Assembly (NCBI RefSeq): GCF_002163755.1
Contig: NZ_CP015864.1
Coordinates: 1,178,001 to 1,242,000 of the forward strand
DNA length: 64,000 bases
DNA from: Vibrio campbellii CAIM 519 = NBRC 15631 = ATCC 25920
GTDB lineage: Bacteria; Pseudomonadota; Gammaproteobacteria; Enterobacterales; Vibrionaceae
Reading direction: 5' to 3'
Positions 36,548-44,216 of the stretch are shown here, piece by piece. Each line of letters begins with the position of its first letter. The first letter of the stretch is position 1. The translations under genes were made by a program, and so were the position numbers. The notes beneath the pieces are model-generated. The model did no database searches. It saw only the letters and a list, made by a program, of their open reading frames with translations, and was not told the DNA's origin.

Positions 36548-37024
36548 TTAATCATCATTTGCTTTAGATTGGCTAACAACAATGTAGGTAATGAGCACAA
36601 TATGCATTAAGTTTACTATTACAAGAGATAAGATTATCTTCAACCACCACATTGTAGTACCAGCCAAAAGCATCATTAAGCAAGCTCCAAATGTAGCCAA
36701 TAGAAAGATAATTGCTGCACCATACAAGTTGAAGAAAACCGACAAGTATCCATTATTTCTCCACTCACTAAATGTTGGGTTTCGTGATACAGATAGTAAA
36801 TAAGCGCCAATAGCAGCAATAAACCCAGTCATAGTAATGCTGAATGTTGTAACTATCCCAAGCAATGTTGGGATGTTTGAAGGCTTGATTACAGGGAACA
36901 AGGACGAGCCAGCTAGCCAAACCAGCAAATGATAAAAGCCAAGAATCACAGGAACGGCTAGAAACGACCATAGCCATGCCCTTCTTTTCCAACTTTTCTC
37001 TTCAATCTCTGTAAGCATTTCCAT
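36548..37024 (-). CDS. RexB-like four-helix membrane protein
   Basis: A 158-residue protein with four membrane segments (about residues 15-38, 50-75, 92-118 and 125-150). Lambda RexB has 144 residues and the same four-segment layout, and the spacing of the charged SEWRNNGYL loop after the second helix resembles the REYGYM loop of RexB as I recall it. RexB is an ion channel that depolarises the cell once RexA is activated. Here the gene starts 11 nt after the RexA-like gene. Other small defence membrane proteins, such as KwaA, are alternatives. Confidence 0.65.
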   Translation of the reverse strand: MEMLTEIEEKSWKRRAWLWSFLAVPVILGFYHLLVWLAGSSLFPVIKPSNIPTLLGIVTTFSITMTGFIAAIGAYLLSVSRNPTFSEWRNNGYLSVFFNLYGAAIIFLLATFGACLMMLLAGTTMWWLKIILSLVIVNLMHIVLITYIVVSQSKANDD

Positions 37025-37035
37025 CGATTATTACT

Positions 37036-37986
37036 CTAGTATGAATTCTGATTTTTAAGGTGAGCCCAGTTTGGACAAGGTGCAGCAGTCTTTATTTTTG
37101 TTCCATACTTACTAAATTCTTGATTTGCTAATATATCAATCTGTCCATTTGCATAGCGTTTATCTTGAATCTGAGCTTCAATAGTGTTGCCAGATTTTGG
37201 ATAAATCATATCAAACATGATCATAGTCTGGTCTAGCAAGATATCCTTAATCGTTTCTTGAGCTGAGTGTGCTTTACCTTTTAAGTAAACTTGGGCAAAG
37301 TCACTGCTGTTAGGATCGTTTTTGATGATCTCCAACAATGGGTCAATCTGTGCTTTAATGTCAGCTCGGCTATGAGGCTTACGCTTTACTCGTATCTCAA
37401 TCTCTAGGTTGTCAGTATTACTTGATGCATTCAGGAAAGCACCTAACTTAACGAACTGTTTAGAGTCATTTCTCATCAGAACTTTTGCTTCAGATACTAA
37501 GTTGATGTTCTTAACATTGCTTTTAGCTACACCTGAGTTAATAGGCTTAAGTTCTAAAGTGTATTCAGGTGTAGACAGGAGACCATTAAGAACTTTATTT
37601 AAGTAGTACTCCACATCTTCTTCTGAAGCCCCACCATGGGAAGATGCAATGCCAATAACAGGTAGTTGATCATCAAGGTGGACGTAAGTTACTTTTTCTA
37701 GGCTGGCATTACCAATGATAGATTGTAAATCTTCAACCGTACCTGATGCTTTATCAAGTCTGCGATAGTTGTGAAGTTCTGTTGGAGTCATCAAGTAGTA
37801 GACTGACAGATAGCTAGAAGCCTTAGCAAAGTAAAGCTTTCGAGAAGTCTTTTGATGGGTCTTCTCTAGGATTGATCGATCCTTTTGGTAAGCACAGTAA
37901 AGGTCAACAATGTCCTTTACACAAATCTTGCAAGTCGTCCCTGAGGATTTGAACTTGATGGTATAGGTATAATAATTTAGCTTCAT
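37036..37986 (-). CDS. RexA-like phage exclusion protein
   Basis: A 316-residue soluble protein. By comparison from memory with lambda RexA (279 residues), the motif order agrees: an N-terminal strand YYTYTIKFKS, KASGTVEDLQSII (RexA KASVEDIKNSL), then a VIGIASSHGGASEEDVEYYLNK region, YTLELKPINSGV (RexA ERVQIEPLMRG) and LEIEIRVKRKPHSRADIK (RexA LDIVIKPKFKRDIKK). RexA senses phage DNA-protein complexes and triggers RexB. Gene order A then B is as in lambda, but the pair faces the repressor instead of following it in one operon. Confidence 0.7.
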   Translation of the reverse strand: MKLNYYTYTIKFKSSGTTCKICVKDIVDLYCAYQKDRSILEKTHQKTSRKLYFAKASSYLSVYYLMTPTELHNYRRLDKASGTVEDLQSIIGNASLEKVTYVHLDDQLPVIGIASSHGGASEEDVEYYLNKVLNGLLSTPEYTLELKPINSGVAKSNVKNINLVSEAKVLMRNDSKQFVKLGAFLNASSNTDNLEIEIRVKRKPHSRADIKAQIDPLLEIIKNDPNSSDFAQVYLKGKAHSAQETIKDILLDQTMIMFDMIYPKSGNTIEAQIQDKRYANGQIDILANQEFSKYGTKIKTAAPCPNWAHLKNQNSY

Positions 37987-38531
37987 TGTGTACGTACCTG
38001 ATATACAAAATAAAATTAACTATACACAAAGTGTGGGTAAAAGTATATGAAACTTACTGTTTATAAATCTTTGATGTAGTGAGTGCTACCATGAAGTTCA
38101 TTTCTCGGTGGACCTGAGAGCATTAGGACTTGGTCACTCTTGTTTTGTAAAGGAATAATGTTGCTTTTGTTTTCTCGGATTACATTTAATAAATAACTCA
38201 ACCCACTTACTCTGTAAACATTGCCTTGGCTGATTTTGAAGCATTTTTGAGCGAGAAAGTGCCAAGGGTAGAAATTCGACCTAAGAAACTCTTGGACAAA
38301 ACCTTCTTAGCTTAAATGACTTAGTTGCATCAAGATCAGGTATGAAAAAGTATCTTGAAACTATAGTCTCTTGTTAGGGCTTGACCTACAGCAAGAACCA
38401 TATTAGCTTATAGTTTCAACGTGTTGATGATCTGCTACCAGCTGGTGATTCTAGTTAGTTGTGCCAATACATGGTCGAAAAGAAGACCAATCATAGAACC
38501 AATATCTATAGGCATAGACGGAGATATCGCC
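37987..38531. other. Intergenic region upstream of the RexA-like gene
   Basis: No convincing gene. The leftward promoter of the RexAB-like pair should be just right of 37986 (TTGTGT and TGTATA with 16 nt between them are candidates). The segment at 38241-38288 is a diverged direct repeat of 42856-42903. Confidence 0.4.
38241..38288 (+). repeat. Diverged direct repeat left of the cassette array
   Basis: Matches 42856-42903 at about four of five positions over 48 bp (GAGCnAGAAAnTGCCAnGGGTA core). The two copies lie outside the cassette array on both sides. Confidence 0.55.
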
Positions 38532-38681
38532 ATGTTGTTATCTATAACACGTATCACCACGCTCTTCATTTCCACTACGCTGATCATTTTTAGTGGCATT
38601 TTAACTCTTTCCGACAACGAAAACGCCACTGCCTACCTAAATTCAGGCGTTGATCTACTAAAATCTTTGAACCAGAGCTAG
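38532..38681 (+). CDS. Small single-span membrane protein, unrecognised
   Basis: ATG at 38532 with GGAG 8 nt upstream gives 49 residues: one membrane helix (TTLFISTTLIIFSGILTL) and a short polar tail ending LKSLNQS. A hairpin follows at 38698-38736. It could be a small toxin or leftover coding DNA; expression is not shown by the sequence. Confidence 0.4.
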   Translation: MLLSITRITTLFISTTLIIFSGILTLSDNENATAYLNSGVDLLKSLNQS

Positions 38682-38697
38682 ATTTCCTACAGGACTC

Positions 38698-38736
38698 CCA
38701 AATGGTACTGTACAAAAGTTGTTAGGTACCATTTGG
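38698..38736. other. Perfect 11-bp inverted repeat
   Basis: CCAAATGGTAC and GTACCATTTGG are separated by 17 nt. There is no T-run, so it is a weak terminator candidate or a protein-binding site at the left border of the cassette array. Confidence 0.5.
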
Positions 38737-38748
38737 TGAAAAGAGCCC

Positions 38749-38868
38749 TAACGCCCTGTTAAGGGGTGAGCAACGCAATACCGAAGCTTCCGCACACCAC
38801 CTTAAACACAAAACGCAACGCATGGCAAAAGTGCCGAGCGTTGCGAATCACTCTTAAACAGATTGTTA
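38749..38868 (-). repeat. attC site 1 (Vibrio repeat type)
   Basis: On the plus strand it runs from TAACGCCCTGTTAAGGGG through the inner GCAACGC...GCGTTGCG arms to GATTGTTA. Outer (AACGCCC) and inner cores are in the layout of VCR/VPR sites. It follows the gene at 38885-39907 and closes the leftmost cassette. Confidence 0.88.
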
Positions 38869-38884
38869 AATGTATAAGCTCCAC

Positions 38885-39907
38885 CTAACCATCTAACTTC
38901 ATCGAGGTTTTAGGCATAAGTTCTATTATTGAACGTCCAGCACCCGCCTGTGAGCCAGAATTTTCGTTTTTAATGTAACCAGTATCTTGTGGGGAGAAAA
39001 TACAAGAAGCTGCATGATTTAATACGATATCTTTAGTTTCTTCAGTCACTGCTGCATCGGTTAGTGCCTTATAGGTCATTAAAGCGTTCTGTCTATGCTT
39101 GTTAACAATCGCGTTGTGCTTATGTGATAAAAAGTTTTTTGCTGCTAAGAAAAGGAGGTACGCAATAACACCAAAAATCAACACTTTACTAGTCATCAAT
39201 TGTATGGCTTGTAGGTTGTCTTCAGGCTTGAACCATGCGAGTTTATGTATGAATAAAGTACAGAACGCATAGATACCTAGCACAATAGCAGCTTGAACTG
39301 TTTTGACTTTCCAATACTCAGCTGCCACTTCATGAGATTCAGATTCATCTTTGAAGTATATTGCTTGCTGAGAAACGCCTTGCTCTGCTGCAACTTTACG
39401 TACGTCAGCTAGAACATTTTCAGCTTGTTCTTGTTGAGCTGCAAGCTCACCTGTTATGCCTGTTGCCTCATCTTTGACATTTTGAAGCATAGCTCGTGCT
39501 TCGTTTTCCATTCTCTGGAAATCAACAGATTTGCTTGTCCCGTAGGAGATAAATGGGAATAGTTTTTGGAACGTCGGATCGTAGGCTGAAACAACCTGCT
39601 GGACTATCTGGTCTCTGGGTTGTTTTGGATTTTGGTTTTCAACTGTTGTAGGGTCAAAATCCAATGCTTGTTGGAATCGATTAAAATCAGCATCAGCAGT
39701 TTTCTTAATTTGGATAAGGATCCCATCTGGGAAATCTTCCAATGTGGATAAGCCTAGCTGGTTATAAAGTCTAATGAGCTTTGACGCTGGGGCTACTATT
39801 GCTGAGAAATCGAAGTTTCGCCCCAAATCTTCTTCACGCGCCAAACTTTTTGCGTCAAAAGCCTGCATCCTAGCTAAGGATTCTTGTGTAACTTCTAACT
39901 GACTCAT
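38885..39907 (-). CDS. Cassette gene: coiled-coil protein with two membrane helices
   Basis: A 340-residue protein: a helical N-terminal half with coiled coil (about residues 130-185, ELAAQQEQAENVLADVRKVAAEQ), two membrane helices (about 205-228 and 240-262), and a C-terminal cytoplasmic part with NKHRQNALMTYKALTDAA. I do not recognise a named family. Such coil-plus-membrane proteins are frequent in integron cassettes, some of them anti-phage effectors. Confidence 0.75.
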   Translation of the reverse strand: MSQLEVTQESLARMQAFDAKSLAREEDLGRNFDFSAIVAPASKLIRLYNQLGLSTLEDFPDGILIQIKKTADADFNRFQQALDFDPTTVENQNPKQPRDQIVQQVVSAYDPTFQKLFPFISYGTSKSVDFQRMENEARAMLQNVKDEATGITGELAAQQEQAENVLADVRKVAAEQGVSQQAIYFKDESESHEVAAEYWKVKTVQAAIVLGIYAFCTLFIHKLAWFKPEDNLQAIQLMTSKVLIFGVIAYLLFLAAKNFLSHKHNAIVNKHRQNALMTYKALTDAAVTEETKDIVLNHAASCIFSPQDTGYIKNENSGSQAGAGRSIIELMPKTSMKLDG

Positions 39908-39937
39908 TTAATTACTCCATTTGTAAACTTATAGATT

Positions 39938-40059
39938 TAACGCCCAATTAAGGTGTGAGTAACGCTACCACAAAACTAAACTTTGGCACCGTAAACACTG
40001 GACTCAAATTTAGCACCAAAAATGCCAAGCGTTAGGAATCACTCTTAAATTGTTTGTTA
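39938..40059 (-). repeat. attC site 2 (Vibrio repeat type)
   Basis: Plus strand from TAACGCCCAATTAAGG to TTGTTTGTTA. The gene to its right reads into it, so the last nine codons of that gene lie in the site. Confidence 0.88.
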
Positions 40060-40556
40060 TAAATATTTGCTTCAGCGGACACTTTTTCCAGAAAACACTC
40101 ACAAACCTTTGTGCATTTACCTAAATTTTCAATGATATCTTCAGGATCTGGGGTGTTATCTTTCGCATGAACCATTGCGTGGACATAAAAAGTCAATAAG
40201 CAAGCCTGATCTAACTCTTGCATATCTTCCGCTAAATTAGGAAAGTAGAGACCGACTAACATCTTAGCTTGCCGTAGATCGACGTTTTTCAAGTCTCTCT
40301 GATGTTGATGTAGTTCCTCTTTTGTAAAGTCTCCTTTTTGATAACCCAAATATAAGAACGACTCTACAAAAAACTTCCCTTTTAGTTCATCAATAATGAT
40401 ATATAACTGTTCAAGCCTCTCTAAATCGTTAGCCAACATATCTTTGCTCTGTTTCAGTTTTGCCGATTTAACTTGAACAATATTAGCCAGATATACACCA
40501 ACCAGAGCAAAAGTACCCGTCAACAGGCTAGGTAAAATCTCAACTAAACTCGACAT
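40032..40556 (-). CDS. Cassette gene: single-span membrane protein
   Basis: ATG 40556 has a strong GGAGGTCAT leader, so the longer open frame to 40631 is excluded. The 174-residue protein has one N-terminal membrane helix (LLTGTFALVGVYLANIV) and a helical, Cys-containing cytoplasmic domain. The C-terminal residues YNKQFKSDS are encoded by the attC. Family not recognised. Confidence 0.75.
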   Translation of the reverse strand: MSSLVEILPSLLTGTFALVGVYLANIVQVKSAKLKQSKDMLANDLERLEQLYIIIDELKGKFFVESFLYLGYQKGDFTKEELHQHQRDLKNVDLRQAKMLVGLYFPNLAEDMQELDQACLLTFYVHAMVHAKDNTPDPEDIIENLGKCTKVCECFLEKVSAEANIYNKQFKSDS

Positions 40557-40584
40557 ATGACCTCCGAATATTGTTGTATATTTA

Positions 40585-40704
40585 TAACGCCCTGCTAAGG
40601 GGTGAGCAACGCAATACAAAAGCCGCCGCACACCACCCTAATCACTTAAACCAACGCATAGTAAAAATGCCACGCGTTGCGAATCACTCTTGAACAGTTT
40701 GTTA
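40585..40704 (-). repeat. attC site 3 (Vibrio repeat type)
   Basis: Plus strand from TAACGCCCTGCTAAGGGG to CAGTTTGTTA. The FRG gene stop (TAA 40702-40704) is the first triplet of the site read leftwards. Confidence 0.9.
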
Positions 40705-41523
40705 GGTCTCTTTGCCAACTCTAGTTTGGCTGTAAGAGCTGAAAGTTGGAACTTTATATAAACCTTTACAAAAACCATCTAATCCTGGGTAAATTGTCCC
40801 AGAGGTAATATTCAACTGATTCAATAGTTCTAAACACTTATACCTTAGCTCCTTAGAAATAATTAACTTGTAAGCACTTCTAGGCGGCATTTTATATTCG
40901 TTCAATATTTGCTCATGTGAGAATTGCAAATGATTTGGCACAAGAAACAAGCCTTGCTGTGCAAGAAGCCTTTTATTGTAGAACTCCGGCTCAAACGCAA
41001 ACAAACACATTTCATCGTTTGTCGTTTCACCGACCATAACCCGTTTGTACACGTTTTTACGTTCATCTCCAAAATGTCGATTATCTACGCGCTTCAAAGC
41101 ACTATGATCTATACAATAAATTGCCGAATCTCCACTCCCACTCTCAACAGCAAAGTACAATGCTATGTAGGCTGAAAAACTAAAGTCGAGAAATCGAGTT
41201 GGAGCACCGTGGTGCTGCATAACTGCTAGCCAACTTAAAGTATCTGATGTTTTAGGTAGATGTTCTAGAAATAAATGTGCTCCAGACTTAAAGCGTTCGA
41301 GCATGATTTCTTCATAATTCAAGCTCGTAACTATTTGAGACTTTTCTCCTGCGAGTTCTCTTATCTCCGCGGCATCATTAATTGCTCTAAAGAGGGAGCT
41401 TTCCAATTTCCAATCACTACTGGATTGACCTCGATAAATCCACTTGCGATAAGGCTTAAGATCCACAAAAGACTTAAAGTCACTTATTGTGTCAATTCTC
41501 TTTATTTCAAATTTTCCGTTCAT
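40702..41523 (-). CDS. Cassette gene: FRG-domain protein
   Basis: A 273-residue protein with the FRG signature: WIYRGQSSSDWKLESSLFR near residue 28 and LAVMQHHGAPTRFLDFSFSAYIALYFA near residue 100, plus a C-terminal KLIISKEL. FRG proteins are common in mobile elements and anti-phage loci; the biochemical activity is not settled for most of them. ATG 41523, weak leader. Confidence 0.88.
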   Translation of the reverse strand: MNGKFEIKRIDTISDFKSFVDLKPYRKWIYRGQSSSDWKLESSLFRAINDAAEIRELAGEKSQIVTSLNYEEIMLERFKSGAHLFLEHLPKTSDTLSWLAVMQHHGAPTRFLDFSFSAYIALYFAVESGSGDSAIYCIDHSALKRVDNRHFGDERKNVYKRVMVGETTNDEMCLFAFEPEFYNKRLLAQQGLFLVPNHLQFSHEQILNEYKMPPRSAYKLIISKELRYKCLELLNQLNITSGTIYPGLDGFCKGLYKVPTFSSYSQTRVGKET

Positions 41524-41539
41524 ACATTCCCATGAGACC

Positions 41540-41661
41540 TAACGCCGCGTTAAGTGGTGAGCAACGCTGACCACCCGACCTAAACCATTGTGCCGTAAAC
41601 ACTAAAGCTAAATCAAACCTAAAATGCCAAGCGTTGGGAATCCGTCTTAAACGCTTTGTTA
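41540..41661 (-). repeat. attC site 4 (Vibrio repeat type)
   Basis: Plus strand from TAACGCCGCGTTAAGTGG to CGCTTTGTTA. It closes the rightmost cassette, whose gene stops at 41665. Confidence 0.88.
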
Positions 41662-41664
41662 TAT

Positions 41665-42609
41665 TTATTTTGCTGACTTTAGTAATGGATTTAGTTTTTC
41701 AAGAGTATTAGCGTCCTCTCTGACTTTTTTTGCTTCTACAAATTCATTTGTCTTGGATGCATCATATACGCCTGAAAAATCTTCGGCTAATAAGCTACTT
41801 ATTAATTGCTCATGCTTGCCTGAGCCTTCACTTGTTAACTCATAAGATAACTTATAATTTCTGCGTTTAAGTTGAATTCTATATAGTTGTTTATAATCTT
41901 CCATGGAGTTTCTATACTGCCTTAGTAGAAACCATGCTATCGATTCAATAAAAACCAAAATACCAACAGGTCGAATAATGGACATCGTTAAATATGCGCC
42001 AGTTATTTGTTCAGTTGTCAAAGCGTGAACTTCAGGGATGGTATTATAAAAAACAGCGACACCGATTAAAGCAAGAGATAAACCAGAAAATAACAACACA
42101 ATTGAACTATTACGCATCTGTTCAACTGCAGTCATACAGTGTTTTATATCTGAATCAAATACCCCCAAGTCCTCGTTCTGAAATTTCCTTTCTTTAGCTC
42201 GTACCCTATACCTATCAACGCCCATGTCCTTTGTTAGTACCAGAAAAATAGCATAAATAACAAGCGACAGTATTATTGATACTATTATCTTGTCATACCT
42301 TAACTCAGCTCGAAAAGCACTAATCTGATCATCTAAACGATCTTTAGTCAGGTCAAATTCTACTTTATAGTCGACAAAAGACGTAATGTTCACCCAAGTT
42401 TTAAATTCTGCTGAAAGCTCATTTGGACGTTTTTCATATGCATTCTTATAACGTTCAAATTCAGTTAAAACTTTGGAGTTTTGTAAAATCCTAGCATCAT
42501 CATTTCCTGCTATATAGTATGGTGAAATTGCAGGTACAAAATAAACTAAAGCTATTAAAGGAACCAACATTCTTAACATTAGAACCTGCTTTCTTCGAAA
42601 ATCTCTCAA
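41665..42609 (-). CDS. Cassette gene: multi-span membrane protein, TTG start
   Basis: A 314-residue protein with four hydrophobic segments (about residues 10-30, 108-128, 168-188 and 208-232). GGAGG lies 5 nt upstream of TTG 42609, so TTG is the likely start; the next ATG (42579) has no leader. A cassette junction (TAACGC at 42628) lies only 19 nt upstream, so this gene would be the first in the array. Function unknown. Confidence 0.7.
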   Translation of the reverse strand: MRDFRRKQVLMLRMLVPLIALVYFVPAISPYYIAGNDDARILQNSKVLTEFERYKNAYEKRPNELSAEFKTWVNITSFVDYKVEFDLTKDRLDDQISAFRAELRYDKIIVSIILSLVIYAIFLVLTKDMGVDRYRVRAKERKFQNEDLGVFDSDIKHCMTAVEQMRNSSIVLLFSGLSLALIGVAVFYNTIPEVHALTTEQITGAYLTMSIIRPVGILVFIESIAWFLLRQYRNSMEDYKQLYRIQLKRRNYKLSYELTSEGSGKHEQLISSLLAEDFSGVYDASKTNEFVEAKKVREDANTLEKLNPLLKSAK

Positions 42610-42640
42610 TTTTTCCTCCGATAAATATAACGCTTTCTAT

Positions 42641-42660
42641 ACGGCTTGCAGCCGTTTTTT
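42641..42660 (+). terminator. Small hairpin with T-run at array border
   Basis: ACGGC and GCCGT pair around a 5-nt loop, followed by TTTTT on the plus strand. It may shield the integrase from readthrough, but nothing rightward is known upstream. Confidence 0.45.
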
Positions 42661-42855
42661 ATACTCCTATAATGCAATCTTTGTGAACGCAGTTCAATTG
42701 GTAATCAATAGGTTAGTGAGATGCATTAAACATTAGTCTGCAAGATGACGCATAATTTTTTAAAAAGCTTTCGTCGAAAATCTCTCGGATAACTACAGGT
42801 AAGGCAAACTTACAATTGCAGATTGTGGTTAGACTTTAGCGCTGAGAAGGAATGG

Positions 42856-42903
42856 AGCACTTTCGAGCTAGAAAATGCCACGGGTAAAGATTCAACCTAG
42901 CAG
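42856..42903 (+). repeat. Diverged direct repeat right of the cassette array
   Basis: Partner of 38241-38288. The differences are mostly transitions, so the copies are old. Confidence 0.55.
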
Positions 42904-43024
42904 CTTTCGGAAAGTTTTGAGCTAGAAAGACATTAATAAATACACTGCATATCGAAGCAATGTGATGCGGATTGCTACATTATTGTACCTTATCTCACAA
43001 ACAAACATTGTATGAGAAACAACA

Positions 43025-43060
43025 CCAGAATAAACTGTATATACGTACAGTTTATTCTGG
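43025..43060. promoter_or_regulatory. Perfect 15-bp palindrome containing a LexA box
   Basis: CCAGAATAAACTGTA and TACAGTTTATTCTGG are exact inverted repeats with a 6-bp centre. The middle CTGTATATACGTACAG (43035-43050) is a perfect LexA consensus. It ends 8 nt before the integrase start codon, so LexA bound here would block initiation, and the mRNA could fold over the leader. Confidence 0.9.
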
Positions 43061-43068
43061 TTTTTACT

Positions 43069-44106
43069 ATGTCTATCCGTAACTTAAAAGACGGTTCCAA
43101 AAAGCCTTGGTTATGTGAGTGCTACCCAAATGGACGCTCCGGTAAGCGTGTACGCAAGAAGTTCTCCACCAAAGGTGAAGCTGCGGCTTTTGAACGCTTC
43201 ACTATGAAAGAGGTAGACGATAAGCCCTGGATGGGTATTAAACCGGATAACCGAAGAATGAGTGTGCTTTTGGAAAATTGGTGGACTATCCATGGCCATA
43301 CCTTAAAGTCAGGCAAGCAAGCCAAAGATCTCATATCCAAAACAATTGAAGAGTTGGGTAACCCAATTGCTTGCCAGTTTAAAGAGCGAGACTACCTGGC
43401 TTATCGAGCAGCTCGAACCCCCTATCGGGGCAAGAATAAATCCATCGAGATATCCCCAACCACACACAACCTTGAACTGATTTATCTAAAGGGCATGTTC
43501 AAGAAGCTGATTAAGTACAATCAGTGGAAATATCCCAACCCGCTTGAAGCAATCGAGCCTATCAAAACCAGTGAGAAGCATCTTGCCTATCTAACCAAGC
43601 CACAAATCGACGAGTTCTTTGATGAACTGCATAGCTGCAATCGAGCTATCAAGGCATCAATCCCACAAATTATTGTCATCGCAAAAATTTGTTTGGCCAC
43701 AGGTGCACGAATCAGTGAGGCACTCACTCTAACTCGCACTCAAATAACCGAGTTCAAATTGACTTACACAGATACAAAAGGGAAAAGGAATCGCAGTGTG
43801 CCTATCTCACCATCTTTATATCAAGAGATATTAGATATAGCGGTGAGCGACCATGACATATTTAACACCAGTTACAAAGATGCTTGGCGTTACATAAAAA
43901 GAGCCTTGCCTGAGCACGTTCCGACTGGGCAAGCGACCCATGTTCTGCGGCACACTTTTGCTTCGCATTTTATGATGAATAAAGGGGATATTTTGGTGCT
44001 GCAGCGTATTCTTGGCCATACAAAAATCGAGCAGACTATGGCGTATTCTCATTTTGCCCCAGAGCATTTGATGCAGGCTGTTCACCTTAATCCTCTAGAG
44101 AATTAG
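43069..44106 (+). CDS. Phage tyrosine integrase
   Basis: From ATG 43069 the product has 345 residues; the open frame to 43012 runs through the palindrome and is not used. The catalytic domain shows ATGARISEALTL (Arg), THVLRHTFASHF (HxxR), LGHTKIEQTMAYSHF (His and Tyr nucleophile). The N-terminal part (MSIRNLKDGSKKPWLCECYPNGR) is P2/K139 integrase-like. It lies against attR at the tdh 3' end, as usual for site-specific phages. Confidence 0.93.
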   Translation: MSIRNLKDGSKKPWLCECYPNGRSGKRVRKKFSTKGEAAAFERFTMKEVDDKPWMGIKPDNRRMSVLLENWWTIHGHTLKSGKQAKDLISKTIEELGNPIACQFKERDYLAYRAARTPYRGKNKSIEISPTTHNLELIYLKGMFKKLIKYNQWKYPNPLEAIEPIKTSEKHLAYLTKPQIDEFFDELHSCNRAIKASIPQIIVIAKICLATGARISEALTLTRTQITEFKLTYTDTKGKRNRSVPISPSLYQEILDIAVSDHDIFNTSYKDAWRYIKRALPEHVPTGQATHVLRHTFASHFMMNKGDILVLQRILGHTKIEQTMAYSHFAPEHLMQAVHLNPLEN

Positions 44107-44126
44107 TGGCGACAAAATGGCGGCAG
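44107..44126 (+). repeat. Candidate integrase arm site near attR
   Basis: TGGCGACAAAATGGCGGCAG follows the integrase stop codon directly and matches 4600-4619 at 18 of 20 positions. Confidence 0.45.
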
Positions 44127-44165
44127 CCACTGTAAAAGAGCGTTATTTAGCGGTTTTAGACGTAA

Positions 44166-44195
44166 AAAAGGCGACAATTTACACTGTCGCCTTTT
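44166..44195. terminator. Bidirectional terminator between int and tdh
   Basis: AAAAGGCGACA and TGTCGCCTTTT form a perfect 11-bp stem with an 8-nt loop. It is phage DNA and now ends both the integrase and, from the other side, the host tdh transcript. Confidence 0.9.
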
Positions 44196-44216
44196 GCTAT
44201 TTAGCTGCTAATTTTG

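Larger units (their letters stand above)
42610..43068. other. Non-coding region between cassette array and integrase
   Basis: It holds the array border (TAACGC at 42628), a small hairpin ACGGCttgcaGCCGT followed by T residues (42641-42660), the diverged direct repeat at 42856-42903, and the LexA-box palindrome. No attI or integron integrase gene is seen. Confidence 0.6.

Noticed and set aside
40557..40631. Upstream extension of the cassette gene at 40032-40556
   Set aside because: It reads through attC site 3; GGAGGTCAT before ATG 40556 fixes the start.
43012..43068. Upstream extension of the integrase frame
   Set aside because: It would translate the LexA palindrome; ATG 43069 is the first methionine of the conserved N-terminus.
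42610..43068. attI site or integron integrase next to the array
   Set aside because: No IntI-like gene exists in the window and the only tyrosine recombinase is phage-type, so the array is integrase-free.
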